Positions 51,350-60,096 of a DNA stretch of 64,000 bases are shown one piece after another; position 1 is the stretch's first letter; each line of letters starts with the position of its first letter. The translations under genes were made by a program, and so were the position numbers. Origin of the DNA: Streptomyces decoyicus (GTDB taxonomy: Bacteria; Actinomycetota; Actinomycetes; Streptomycetales; Streptomycetaceae). The stretch spans positions 5,084,001-5,148,000 of the forward strand of contig NZ_CP082301.1 of assembly GCF_019880305.1 (NCBI RefSeq). The letters run 5' to 3'. The notes under the pieces were generated by a model that searched no databases, was not told where the DNA came from, and worked only from the letters and a program-made list of their open reading frames with translations.

Positions 51350-52228
51350 TTGTCTGCTGTGCTCGCTCTGCCTGCCGCCGTGCGCCTTCCGCGCACGGTG
51401 GCCGTGCGGCGTGCGCTGCTGGCCGGGCTCTTCCTGGTGGGCTTTGTCGCCCTCGGCTTCGCCTTCGGTCCCGGCGCCCATGCCGACGACCGCACGCGGA
51501 CAGCGGATCTGTCCGGGGTCTCGACTCCGGCCGGGCCCACGGCCGAGGCGTCCACTCCGGACCGGGCCGCCACCCGGGACGGGGCGGCGAACCGGCTGTC
51601 CGGTTCCGGAGCCGCCCTTGAGCGGCAGCGCAAGGCGTCCGGCGCGAAGCTCGCCGAGCGCACCCACTCCGCCTCCGGCGCGGTGGCCGAGGGCGTACGG
51701 CCCGCCGCCGAACAGGTCGCGCCCGCCACCGGCCGGATCACCGAACCGGTGAGCCGGGTCGTACGGGAGATCGGGGAGTCGGCAGGCGCCGGACTGCCCG
51801 TGCACCTCCCGTCCGGTGAGCACGCGGAACGCCCCGGAGACGGCACGACGCACCCGCACGGCCGTACGCCGGGCGATGCTCAGCCGGGCCGTCAGGGCAC
51901 CGCTGCCACGGTCGGCGGCGCTGCTGCCGCCCAGGCGTCGCACTGCGCCGCCGACGTGCAGGAGACTGCCGCCGGGCACCGCCCGGCCGCCGTCCACGAG
52001 CAGCAGGACCCGGGCCACCACGACCTTCCGGGCCAGTGCCCGCAGGCCCCGATGGTGCCCAGCTCGCACACCGCCGCCGGTGACGGCCACGGCCCCCGTG
52101 GCGGCGACCAGCACACCACCGCTCCGGTGGACCCCCTGCGCTTCCGGCTGCTGCCCGGTGGCGTCCGCACGGCCGATGGCGCTCCGACGCGTCGGCGTGC
52201 CGAAGAAATCCTCGAATTCCCGGGCTAG
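51350..52228 (+). CDS. Secreted low-complexity protein, unknown function
   Basis: 292 residues from TTG 51350, with GGAAGG upstream; in-frame GTGs at 51311 and 51320 are alternatives. A signal-like helix (ALLAGLFLVGFVALGFAFGPGAHADD) ends in an AHA-like cleavage site. The rest is Ala/Thr/Gly/His/Pro-rich without a clear domain, with helical SGAALERQRKASGAKLAERTHSASG. It is followed at 93 bp by another secreted repeat protein, so the two may be related in control. No function can be given; the reading frame is supported by codon bias. Confidence 0.6.
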   Translation: MSAVLALPAAVRLPRTVAVRRALLAGLFLVGFVALGFAFGPGAHADDRTRTADLSGVSTPAGPTAEASTPDRAATRDGAANRLSGSGAALERQRKASGAKLAERTHSASGAVAEGVRPAAEQVAPATGRITEPVSRVVREIGESAGAGLPVHLPSGEHAERPGDGTTHPHGRTPGDAQPGRQGTAATVGGAAAAQASHCAADVQETAAGHRPAAVHEQQDPGHHDLPGQCPQAPMVPSSHTAAGDGHGPRGGDQHTTAPVDPLRFRLLPGGVRTADGAPTRRRAEEILEFPG

Positions 52229-52321
52229 GGCAGACCGCTCCGCGTCTGTAACTGGACCTGCCGCGCGGGGGCGGGACAGGTCTGCCCTTTCACCCTCCTG
52301 AATTCGAAGGACATCACCTCC

Positions 52322-53884
52322 ATGCGCTCGAACATTCGCCGTTCCATCGTCGTTGCCGCCGCCGCCACCGGCCTGTGGGCCCTGGGCTCCGTCGCCGCCA
52401 ACGCCGCCGAGCTGCCCGTCGGTTCGGACCTGCCGGCCACCGGCACGGTGACCGACACCGCCAAGCAGCTGCCCACGGGTGACGTGGCCGGCACCGCGAA
52501 GAAGACGGCCGGGACCGTCACCTCCACCGCCAAGAAGACGGTGGGCAAGGCCACCGGCGCCCTGGGCGGCGGCGTGTCGGCCCAGGACCTGCCCACCGGC
52601 GAGCTGCCGCAGGTCGGCGGGGTGACCGGGGCGCTGGACGGTGTGCAGAAGCAGGTCCGCGGCGCCGGTCTGCCGAAGACCGGTGAGGTGCAGAAGGCCG
52701 CCGACCTGAAGAAGGCCAAGAAGGCCGCCAAGGCCGTCAAGAAGGCCGCCAAGGCCGCCGACCTCGGCAAGGCCGGCCGCCTCACGAACGGCACGCTGCC
52801 CTCCGTTCCGTCGCTGCCCGCGACCCCGGGCGTCCCGACCGCCCACCTCCCCGGCACCCCGGCGCTGCCGAAGGCCCCCGCGCTGCCCAAGGCGCCGGGC
52901 TCGGCCGACAACCTGCTGGCCGGTCTCGCCGGTGCGGGCATCCGCCCCGAGCAGCTGGCGAAGCAGGCCCAGGGTGTCCTGGCCACCGCCCGTCCGGCCA
53001 TCGACCAGACGGCCTCCGACGTGCTGCCGCCCGTCGCCCGCCGGGTCGTCGTCAAGGTCGTGCCGGTTGCCCAGGGTGCGGTCGGCGGTGCCGGTCAGCT
53101 CGCCGGTGACGCGGCCGGCCAGGCGACCCCGTTCGTGATCACGGTCGGCGGCCAGGCGCAGCTGTTCGTGCAGGGTGCGGCCGCCGACGCGGTGCCGTTC
53201 GCGCAGGGTGTGGCCGCCGACGCCGCGCCGTTCGTCCAGGGGAAGGCGACCGACACCGTGGCGTTCGCGCAGGGTGCGGCCGCTGACGCCACCCCGTTCG
53301 CGCAGGGCCTGGCCGCCGTCGTCGTGACCGACGCGCAGGGCACCGCCGGCAAGGCCGTCGCCGGTGTGCAGGGCCTGACCCCGGTGAAGTCCGTGCCGGC
53401 CGTCCCCGCCGTGCCGGCCGTCCCCGCCGTGCCGGCCGTCCCCGCCGTGCCGGCCGTTCCCGCCGTGCCGGCCGTCCCCGCCGTGCCGGCCGTTCCCGCC
53501 GTGCCGGCCGTCCCGTCCGTGCCCGCGGTTCCGGCCAACGTGACGGACGCCGTCCCGGCCGTCCCGTCCGTGCCCGCCGTCCCGGCCAACGTGACGGACG
53601 CCGTCCCGGCCGTCCCGTCCGTGCCCGCCGTCCCGGCCAACGTGACCGACGCGGTTCCGGCCGTCCCGGCCAACCTGACCGACGCCGTTGCCGTTCCGGC
53701 CCTCCCGGCCGTGCCCGCCAACCTGACTGACGCCGTTGCCGTTCCGGCCGTCCCGGCCGTCCCCGCCGTCCCGGCCAACCTGACCGACGCCGTTGCCGTC
53801 CCGGCCGTGCCCGCCAACCTGGCCGACCTGACCAACGCCGCCAACATCCCGGCGCTGCCGGCCCTCCCGGTCCAGACCGTCTGA
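52322..53884 (+). CDS. Secreted Val-Pro-Ala repeat protein
   Basis: 520 residues. A signal peptide (MRSNIRRSIVVAAAATGLWALG...NAAE) is followed by a Lys/Ala-rich helical part (TAKKTAGTVTSTAKKT, KKAKKAAKAVKKAAKAAD), a middle of AAADAVPFAQGV-type 12-residue units, and a ~170-residue C-terminal tract of VPA tripeptides with interspersed ANVTDA blocks. No enzyme domain is visible. It is probably a cell-surface or extracellular structural protein. It has no sorting signal or TM helix at the end. The DNA repeats imply length polymorphism. Confidence 0.78.
   Translation: MRSNIRRSIVVAAAATGLWALGSVAANAAELPVGSDLPATGTVTDTAKQLPTGDVAGTAKKTAGTVTSTAKKTVGKATGALGGGVSAQDLPTGELPQVGGVTGALDGVQKQVRGAGLPKTGEVQKAADLKKAKKAAKAVKKAAKAADLGKAGRLTNGTLPSVPSLPATPGVPTAHLPGTPALPKAPALPKAPGSADNLLAGLAGAGIRPEQLAKQAQGVLATARPAIDQTASDVLPPVARRVVVKVVPVAQGAVGGAGQLAGDAAGQATPFVITVGGQAQLFVQGAAADAVPFAQGVAADAAPFVQGKATDTVAFAQGAAADATPFAQGLAAVVVTDAQGTAGKAVAGVQGLTPVKSVPAVPAVPAVPAVPAVPAVPAVPAVPAVPAVPAVPAVPAVPSVPAVPANVTDAVPAVPSVPAVPANVTDAVPAVPSVPAVPANVTDAVPAVPANLTDAVAVPALPAVPANLTDAVAVPAVPAVPAVPANLTDAVAVPAVPANLADLTNAANIPALPALPVQTV
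53393..53870 (+). repeat. Tandem 9/18-bp and longer coding repeats (VPA tract)
   Basis: Seven head-to-tail 18-bp units (gtgccggccgtccccgcc and one-base variants) run from 53393 to 53518. Longer modules of VPAVPSVPAVPANVTDA type follow, repeated at least three times with near-identical DNA. All units are multiples of three, so expansion or contraction keeps the frame. Confidence 0.9.
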
Positions 53885-53908
53885 GGCCTCGGGCCGACAC
53901 CACCGGCT

Positions 53909-53985
53909 CATCGGCCGCGGCGGCGGCCGATGCCGGAACACCCATGAACAGCCGGGCGGACCTCTGTGGGGGAGGGCCGCCCGGC
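53909..53985 (+). terminator. Double terminator after VPA protein
   Basis: Stem 1 is catcggccg/cggccgatg (53909-53917/53924-53932). Stem 2 is gccgggcgg/ccgcccggc (53951-53959/53977-53985). It lies between convergent genes. Confidence 0.75.
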
Positions 53986-54078
53986 CTTGGTGTATCCACC
54001 GCACCTCATTCGTACCGCGACGTGCCAACGGGCTTGCAGAAGCTAAGTGTTGGGGTATGTGTTGGGCTACGTGCGGGG

Positions 54079-54954
54079 CTACGTGTGGGGCACCCGCAAC
54101 CGTCCCCAGCTGACCTGTCCCGGCACCCCGTCCGCATCCTCGCCGTGGAAGCCGAGCTTGCGCTGCCAGGCCGCGTACGACTTCCGGTCCGCCTCGGTCC
54201 ACTCCGGACCGGGGCCGACTTCGTAATGGCCGCAGTCCTCGGCCACCAGCCGCGCCCCCATCGCCGTGATCACCGGGCTGCGGGCCCCGGACCGGAAGAA
54301 GCCGCTGCCGGGGAACGGCTCGTACGCCGGCTGCTGCGGCTCCGGCGAGCCCTCCGCCGGCTTCGCCAGCCGCTTCTTGATCCGGCCCCGCAGGCCGTCC
54401 ATCGTGATGCCGCGCGGATCGACCTTCCCCGGCTGCCACTCCTTGTGCCCGATCACCGAGCGCTCGCTCCAGCCGTGCGCACGGCAGATCGCCGCCGCGG
54501 CCTTCTCGACGGCGAGCTTCTGCGCCTCGGGCCAAGGGTCCTTGCCATCGCCGAGGTTGATGCATTCGAAGCCGTAGAAGTGGCGGTTGCCGTCGGTGTC
54601 CGCCTCGTCGTCCGGCGGCAGCTCCGCGTCCTCGTTGACCACCGCACGCAGGACGTCGCCGTCACCGAGCCCGGCGTGGTTGGCACGGCCATTGCCGACG
54701 AGATGGACCTGGCCCTGTTTGTCGATCACGCCGTGGCACAGCGGCCCCGGCAGGTCGGAGCGCCCGTCGTAACACAGGTCCACCGAGCTGTCGGTGCCCT
54801 GTGTGGCGGTGTGATGGATCATCACGCCGTTCATCGGGCCCCAGGGGCCTTTGGCGTTCCGGTTGTGCTCACGCCAGTCGCGGACCTCGTGGACCACCAG
54901 GCCCTCGTCGCGCAGCGCCGCGACCAGCTTGCTCGCGGTCAGGGGAGTGGCCAT
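54079..54954 (-). CDS. N-acetylmuramoyl-L-alanine amidase (amidase_2/PGRP)
   Basis: 291 residues. The zinc amidase motifs are GVMIHHTATQGTDS (first His), ANHAGLGDG, FYGFECINLGDG and VIGHKEWQPGKVDP (last His/Lys). The C-terminal ~70 residues (WTEADRKSYAAWQRKLGF, then VPGQVSWGRLRVP) resemble a peptidoglycan-binding repeat as found in phage endolysins. It has no signal peptide, so it may be exported by other means or act on lysis. ATG 54954 has AGGAGGT; the frame runs ~160 codons further up without meaning. Confidence 0.9.
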   Translation of the reverse strand: MATPLTASKLVAALRDEGLVVHEVRDWREHNRNAKGPWGPMNGVMIHHTATQGTDSSVDLCYDGRSDLPGPLCHGVIDKQGQVHLVGNGRANHAGLGDGDVLRAVVNEDAELPPDDEADTDGNRHFYGFECINLGDGKDPWPEAQKLAVEKAAAAICRAHGWSERSVIGHKEWQPGKVDPRGITMDGLRGRIKKRLAKPAEGSPEPQQPAYEPFPGSGFFRSGARSPVITAMGARLVAEDCGHYEVGPGPEWTEADRKSYAAWQRKLGFHGEDADGVPGQVSWGRLRVPHT

Positions 54955-55859
54955 CGGCCCGTACCTCCTACGTCGACCGCGGCTTCGGCCGCCGCGGTGG
55001 TCTGTGCCCTGCCCGGCACCGGACCCGCCGCGCCGTACGTCGCTTCCGGCGCCGAGTGCGAGGGCGCCGAGAAATCGAGAAAGGGGGAACGGGAGGGACG
55101 GGACCAAGCCTGAAGTGTGTGACTCCTGATGCGTTTGTATCCGTAGGTGCTCAAGACAGTGTCCGAAGCGGGAAGTTGAAGGGTCAAGAGGCCTTTTCGG
55201 ACCCGATGGCGGGGGTCCGGTGAGTGCGACTCGCGGCTGCTTCCCCGCGGATTCCCGTGCCGTCGGAACCGGAATCGCCGGAGGCGGGGCGCACAGAGGC
55301 GACCGGGAGGAGGCCGCGAAGGATGCGCGATGTGCGCATGCACGCCGAGTGACAACCGGGCCCTCGTACGGCGGGGCGGGCGGCCCCTGATCGTGAAGAT
55401 CTTCGGGGAGGTCGAAAACCGGGCGACGCAAACAGACTCACGGCAAACCGGCCGACGGCAGGCAGACTCACGGCAAACCGGCCGACGGCATTCAGACCCA
55501 CGGCAAACAGACCCACGGCAAACAGACCCACGGCGCACAGGCCCGCGGCGAACCAGCGCACGGCGAACCGGCGCACGGCAAACCAGCTCATGACAAACCG
55601 GCCGACGGCATGCAGAAATCCCGAGAAGGCGTAACTTGGCCAAAAGATCTGTGATGGTAATCACCGCTGGAGTGTGATCTGCGATTTAGGGCCTCACGTC
55701 CTGCGGCGATAACCTGCGAGACGGACATGCCGCGTATCCGGTCACCGTGTACGCCTCCCTCAGTGACAGCGCCGTCACGTTGCCCTTCGCGGCACGCCCA
55801 TCGCAGACAACGAACCGCGATCACTACGGCGATTCTGAGAAGACAAGGGACGGACGCGC
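54955..55859. other. Intergenic region holding a 15-bp tandem array
   Basis: About 900 bp between the leftward amidase and rightward sucC. 55429-55608 is a 12-copy 15-bp array (annotated separately). Frames crossing it are low complexity in every reading direction and lack credible ribosome sites. The sucC promoter should lie in 55640-55855; no definite -35/-10 pair could be fixed. Confidence 0.45.
55429..55608. repeat. Minisatellite: twelve 15-bp tandem units
   Basis: Units of the form caaacagacccacgg / caaaccggccgacgg run without gaps from 55429 to 55608, and 55504-55533 is an exact duplicate pair. Two alternating unit types appear on the left half. Period 15 would keep a reading frame, giving a pentapeptide repeat on either strand, but no start with a ribosome site supports translation. 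Confidence 0.85.
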
Positions 55860-57035
55860 GTGGACCTGTTCGAGTACCAGGCGAGGGACCTCTTCGCCAA
55901 GCACGGTGTACCGGTGCTGGCCGGTGAAGTCATCGACACGCCTGAGGCGGCGCGCGAGGCGACCCAGCGGCTGGGCGGCAAGTCGGTCGTCAAGGCGCAG
56001 GTGAAGGTCGGTGGCCGCGGCAAGGCCGGCGGCGTGAAGCTGGCCACCAGTGAGGACGACGCGGTCGAGAAGGCCGGTCAGATCCTGGGCATGGACATCA
56101 AGGGCCACACGGTCCACAAGGTGATGATTGCCGAGACGGCTCCGGAGATCGCCGAGGAGTACTACGTCTCGTACCTCCTCGACCGCACCAACCGCACCTT
56201 CCTGGCCATGGCCTCCGTCGCCGGCGGCATGGACATCGAGGAGGTCGCGGCCACCCGGCCCGACGAGCTCGCGAAGGTCCCGGTCGACGCCAACGAGGGC
56301 GTCACGATCGAGAAGGCCCGCGAGATCGTCGCCCAGGCGAAGTTCCCGGCCGAGGTCGCCGAGCAGGTCGCCGAGGTCATGGTGACCCTGTGGAAGACCT
56401 TCGTCTCCGAGGACGCGCTCCTCGTCGAGGTCAACCCGCTGGCCAAGGTCGCGAGCGGTGAGGTCATCGCCCTCGACGGCAAGGTGTCCCTCGACGAGAA
56501 CGCCGAGTTCCGCCAGCCGGAGCACGAGGCCCTCGAGGACAAGGACGCAGCCAACCCGCTCGAGGCTGCTGCCAAGGCCAAGGGCCTGAACTACGTCAAG
56601 CTCGACGGCCAGGTCGGCATCATCGGCAACGGCGCGGGTCTCGTCATGAGCACCCTGGACGTCGTCGCCTACGCCGGCGAGCAGCACAACAACGTCAAGC
56701 CCGCCAACTTCCTCGACATCGGTGGCGGCGCCTCCGCCGAGGTCATGGCGAACGGCCTGGAGATCATTCTCGGCGACCCGGACGTCAAGTCCGTCTTCGT
56801 CAACGTCTTCGGTGGCATCACCGCCTGTGACGAGGTCGCCAACGGCATCGTCCAGGCCCTGGAGCTGCTCAAGTCCAAGGGCGAGGACGTCAACAAGCCC
56901 CTGGTCGTGCGCCTCGACGGCAACAACGCGGAGCTCGGTCGCGAGATCCTGTCGAAGGCCAACCACCCGCTGGTGCAGCGTGTGGACACCATGGACGGCG
57001 CGGCCGACAAGGCCGCCGAGCTGGCTGCTAAGTAA
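55860..57035 (+). CDS. sucC: Succinyl-CoA synthetase (ADP-forming), beta subunit
   Basis: 391 residues, normal length. The ATP-grasp domain begins MDLFEYQARDLFAKHGVPV and has KAQVKVGGRGKAGGVKLA. The Mg2+/nucleotide part includes EVNPLAKV and ALDGKVSLD. The C-terminal CoA-ligase domain has GIIGNGAGLVMSTLD, NFLDIGGGAS and VFGGITACDEVA. It interconverts succinyl-CoA and succinate in the TCA cycle with substrate-level ATP formation. The start is GTG 55860. sucD follows at 20 bp. Confidence 0.98.
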   Translation: MDLFEYQARDLFAKHGVPVLAGEVIDTPEAAREATQRLGGKSVVKAQVKVGGRGKAGGVKLATSEDDAVEKAGQILGMDIKGHTVHKVMIAETAPEIAEEYYVSYLLDRTNRTFLAMASVAGGMDIEEVAATRPDELAKVPVDANEGVTIEKAREIVAQAKFPAEVAEQVAEVMVTLWKTFVSEDALLVEVNPLAKVASGEVIALDGKVSLDENAEFRQPEHEALEDKDAANPLEAAAKAKGLNYVKLDGQVGIIGNGAGLVMSTLDVVAYAGEQHNNVKPANFLDIGGGASAEVMANGLEIILGDPDVKSVFVNVFGGITACDEVANGIVQALELLKSKGEDVNKPLVVRLDGNNAELGREILSKANHPLVQRVDTMDGAADKAAELAAK

Positions 57036-57055
57036 AGGACGAGGACACAACAACC

Positions 57056-57940
57056 ATGGCTATCTTCCTGACCAAGGAAAGCAAGGTCATCGTCCAGGGC
57101 ATGACCGGTGCCACTGGCATGAAGCACACCAAGCTGATGCTCGGTGACGGCACCAACATCGTCGGCGGTGTGAACCCCCGCAAGGCCGGCACCAGTGTCG
57201 ACTTCGACGGCACCGACGTGCCCGTCTTCGGCTCGGTCGCCGAGGCGATGGAGAAGACCGGCGCCGATGTGTCCGTCCTCTTCGTGCCGCCGGCCTTCGC
57301 CAAGGCCGCCGTCGTCGAGGCGATCGACGCGGAGATCCCGCTGGCCGTCGTGATCACCGAGGGCATCGCGGTCCACGACTCCGCCGCCTTCTGGGCGTAC
57401 GCGAAGGCCAAGGGCAACAAGACCCGGATCATCGGCCCGAACTGCCCCGGCCTGATCACCCCCGGCCAGTCCAACGCCGGCATCATCCCGGGCGACATCA
57501 CCAAGCCCGGCCGCATCGGTCTGGTGTCCAAGTCGGGCACGCTGACCTACCAGATGATGTACGAGCTGCGTGACATCGGCTTCTCCTCGGCCGTCGGCAT
57601 CGGTGGCGACCCGGTCATCGGCACCACCCACATCGACGCCCTCCAGGCGTTCGAGGCGGACCCCGACACCGACCTGATCGTGATGATCGGCGAGATCGGC
57701 GGCGACGCCGAGGAGCGTGCGGCCGACTTCATCAAGGCCAACGTCTCCAAGCCGGTCGTCGGCTACGTCGCGGGCTTCACCGCGCCCGAGGGCAAGACCA
57801 TGGGCCACGCCGGCGCCATCGTCTCCGGCTCCTCCGGCACCGCCCAGGCGAAGAAGGAGGCCCTGGAGGCCGCCGGCGTCAAGGTCGGCAAGACCCCGTC
57901 GGAGACCGCGCGGCTGGCCCGCGAGATCCTCGGCGGCTGA
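57056..57940 (+). CDS. sucD: Succinyl-CoA synthetase, alpha subunit
   Basis: 294 residues. The CoA-binding Rossmann domain has VIVQGMTGATGMKHTKLM and the Cys-containing IIGPNCPGLITPG. The phosphohistidine is in GKTMGHAGAIVSGSSG (~His 246). GLVSKSGTLTYQMMYEL and GIGGDPVIGTTHIDAL are family blocks. It forms the heterotetramer with SucC. A GGACGAGGA ribosome site precedes ATG 57056. It is the second gene of the sucCD operon, ended by a 16-bp hairpin. Confidence 0.98.
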   Translation: MAIFLTKESKVIVQGMTGATGMKHTKLMLGDGTNIVGGVNPRKAGTSVDFDGTDVPVFGSVAEAMEKTGADVSVLFVPPAFAKAAVVEAIDAEIPLAVVITEGIAVHDSAAFWAYAKAKGNKTRIIGPNCPGLITPGQSNAGIIPGDITKPGRIGLVSKSGTLTYQMMYELRDIGFSSAVGIGGDPVIGTTHIDALQAFEADPDTDLIVMIGEIGGDAEERAADFIKANVSKPVVGYVAGFTAPEGKTMGHAGAIVSGSSGTAQAKKEALEAAGVKVGKTPSETARLAREILGG

Positions 57941-58003
57941 CTGCTGCCTCCCGGCCCCACCGCCGGATCAGACGCACGCCGTCCCTGACGGCCGTCATCG
58001 ATA

Positions 58004-58040
58004 CCGCCGGACTCCCGCCCTTGTGGCGGGGGTCCGGCGG
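58004..58040 (+). terminator. sucCD terminator
   Basis: A 16-bp stem with one G-U pair (58004-58019/58025-58040) and a 5-nt loop lies 63 bp after the sucD stop. Confidence 0.85.
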
Positions 58041-58061
58041 TGTGCGTTCCGGGGTGCAACC

Positions 58062-58130
58062 GCGCTGTGCCGAGAAAGTCCGCTGCCCCGGTGTGACACA
58101 CCGGGACAGCGGACTTTCTCGGCACAGCGC
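58062..58130. repeat. 69-bp near-perfect palindrome
   Basis: Arms 58062-58095 and 58097-58130 are complementary over 34 positions around a single central A, with one mismatch (C58086/A58106). The outer 24 bp are perfect. It lies 21 bp after the sucCD terminator and before the end of the convergent lipoprotein gene, so it could be a leftward terminator, but it is far longer than the other terminators here. Confidence 0.9.
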
Positions 58131-58207
58131 CGGCGGGATGCGTCCTCTCCGAGCTGGTCGGGCTCGCAGAGGTGTTCTTGGCTCATGTCCGGGGCAGCGC
58201 CGGGTGG

Positions 58208-58942
58208 TCAGCCGATGGGGTTGACGAAGGTGGCCGGGTGGGTGGCGCCGGTCTGGTCGACGAGCGGGCCCCAGGGCCACTTCAGGGTCAGCGAGGTGGT
58301 CTCGTTCGGCGGGGTGACGGTCACGGAGGCGGGCATCCAGGGGTGCGCCTCGTCCTTCTCGGCCAGGGCGAGGTTGATCGTGAAGTCGGTGCTGTCCCCG
58401 GGTGCCAGGGTGATCGAGGTGTGCTTGGCCGACGAGCGGCGCAGCGACCAGCTCTGACCGTTCTCGGACTTGAGGTCCACGCCCGGGAAGCCGCCGATCT
58501 TGCAGCTGCTGCTGCCCTTGTTGGTCAGCACGATGCTGGTGGTCGTCGCGCCTTTTCCGTTCGGGTCCGGAGTCGCGTCCTCGCCCGTGGCGAACGCTGC
58601 CGTCAGGCCGGAGGTGTGGCAGCGCTGGACGCCCGAGCTCGCCTTGCCACCGCCGCCGTTGGCGTGCGCGCTGCCCGGCTGCTTGGCCGCAGCGTCCGCC
58701 TTGGTGTCGACCTTGGCACCGGGGGCCGCCTGGGCGTCGGAGCCCTGCGCTCCGGCGGAGGAGCCCGCACCATCGGCCTCGACGGCGGCCGCGCCCGTGT
58801 CCGTGCGGCCCGCGGGCTTCGCGCCGGCGGCGTCCGAACCGGAGCAGGCGGTCAGGGTGAGGCCGGCGGCTGCGGTCAGGGCCGCGGCGGCAATGCGCAG
58901 GGTGCGGCGGCGAGCGGTGCGGACGGTGGTGTCGGAGCTCAT
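58208..58942 (-). CDS. DUF4232 lipoprotein
   Basis: 244 residues. The signal peptide ends in a lipobox, LTLTACSGSD, so Cys 33 or so is lipidated. An Ala/Gly/Asp-rich spacer leads to the DUF4232 domain: VQRCHTSGLTAAFATGED, TTTSIVLTNKGSSSCKIGGFPGV (Cys pair), and SITLAPGDSTDFTINL. It is exported and membrane-attached. The function is unknown; the domain has an immunoglobulin-like beta fold in outline. ATG 58942 has GGGGGG upstream. It is monocistronic. Confidence 0.87.
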   Translation of the reverse strand: MSSDTTVRTARRRTLRIAAAALTAAAGLTLTACSGSDAAGAKPAGRTDTGAAAVEADGAGSSAGAQGSDAQAAPGAKVDTKADAAAKQPGSAHANGGGGKASSGVQRCHTSGLTAAFATGEDATPDPNGKGATTTSIVLTNKGSSSCKIGGFPGVDLKSENGQSWSLRRSSAKHTSITLAPGDSTDFTINLALAEKDEAHPWMPASVTVTPPNETTSLTLKWPWGPLVDQTGATHPATFVNPIG

Positions 58943-59157
58943 TTCGGGTCCCCCCAGGACGGTCGGTGTCGTTGTTTCCTCGGTACGTCACCCACTTTGG
59001 TCTGGCCCACTATCGAGAAGCTGCCGCTCCGCTAACGACCGGCTAACACGGGCGGCTGACACGGGTGTGAGGAGGGGGAGGGCGCCAAGGGGAGCCCGAA
59101 GAGCCAGGCGTGGCCGCCTAGTTGGGAGACACGCAGCGGCTTGCCGTCGGGCACGCC

Positions 59158-59997
59158 CTAGCGGACGTCGGGGGTCAGCCGGGCCTGCCGGAGCCGCTTC
59201 CGCACGGCTGCGTTTCCCTGCTTCCTGATGTCCGCGCCACGGCGCGGGGTCGGTGAGAGACGGGTGTGCGGCGCGGTCGCCAGGGGTCTGTCCGGCGACG
59301 GTGTGTAGTGGTCCGGCGTCACGATCATCATCACCAGCGTCGCCAGCGCGAAGAGTCCGGTCAGCCCGACGGCCGCAAGCGTGGTCCGCAGGTCGCTGCG
59401 CTCGCTGCCGCTCCGCACGCCCTGCGCGTCGGCGGGGGTCACCTGCTGTGCGGCCGCCAGCCCGGTGATCCCGGCCCGCAGGATCTCGCCCTGCCGGACC
59501 GGCTCCTGCCCGCCGAGCCCCAGTTCCGGCAGCCGCTCGGCGAGCCGCTCGCGCGCATGCGTCAGCCGCCCGGCCGCGGCCGGTGTGCTCGCCTCGATCT
59601 CCGCCGCGGTCTCGTAGAGGCCCATCCCGAGCCCGTCGTGCAGCAGGAGCGCCCGCCGGTACGGGGCGGGCAGACTCAGCAGCGCCTCCAGCAGCGCACG
59701 GTCCGAGGGCTCGCTCTCCTGACAGTGCCTCGGCTTACGGGCGGGCCGCAGCCCCGGGCACAGCCGGTGCCACGGCGTCAGCGCGTACTCGTACGCGGCC
59801 GCCCGCACCCACCCCGCAGGATCCGGGTCCACCGCGACCTGCGGCCAGCGCTGCCAGGCCAGCCGGAATCCCTGCTCCACGGCCCGCCGTGCGAGCCGCG
59901 GCCGGCCGGTGAGCAGATACGTCTGCTGCGTCAGCGCCGCTGCGTGCCGGGCGTGGAGATCGTCGAAGGCACTGGCGGCCTGCTCGCGCTGGGTCAT
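59158..59997 (-). CDS. Sigma-70-like (ECF-type) protein fused to a membrane helix
   Basis: 279 residues. The first ~170 follow the layout of ECF sigma factors: FDDLHARHAAALTQQTYLLTGRPRLARRAVEQGFRLAWQRWP as region 2, then LLSLPAPYRRALLLHDGLGMGLYETAAEIEASTPAAAGRLTHARERLAE as region 4 with its helix-turn-helix. A TM helix (TLAAVGLTGLFALATLVMMIV) and a short basic external tail follow. A sigma-like protein tethered to the membrane is unusual and may be a degenerate regulator rather than a working sigma factor. ATG 59997 is used; the frame upstream is short. Confidence 0.75.
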   Translation of the reverse strand: MTQREQAASAFDDLHARHAAALTQQTYLLTGRPRLARRAVEQGFRLAWQRWPQVAVDPDPAGWVRAAAYEYALTPWHRLCPGLRPARKPRHCQESEPSDRALLEALLSLPAPYRRALLLHDGLGMGLYETAAEIEASTPAAAGRLTHARERLAERLPELGLGGQEPVRQGEILRAGITGLAAAQQVTPADAQGVRSGSERSDLRTTLAAVGLTGLFALATLVMMIVTPDHYTPSPDRPLATAPHTRLSPTPRRGADIRKQGNAAVRKRLRQARLTPDVR

Positions 59998-60096
59998 ACA
60001 GAGCAGTGTGAAAACTGGCATCACCGGATGCACCGCGACACGTCGGGCATTTCACCAGTACAGGGATGAAAGGTCTCTTGTTGGCAGCATGTCCGC

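Noticed and set aside
51074..54565. 1163-codon minus-strand frame with HGRDG repeats
   Set aside because: It is the complement of the VWA, secreted-protein and VPA genes; the repeats are mirror images of the VPA coding repeats.
55330..55593. 87-codon plus-strand frame through the 15-bp array
   Set aside because: No ribosome site, low complexity, and the period-15 array gives open frames in several phases; kept as a repeat, not a gene.
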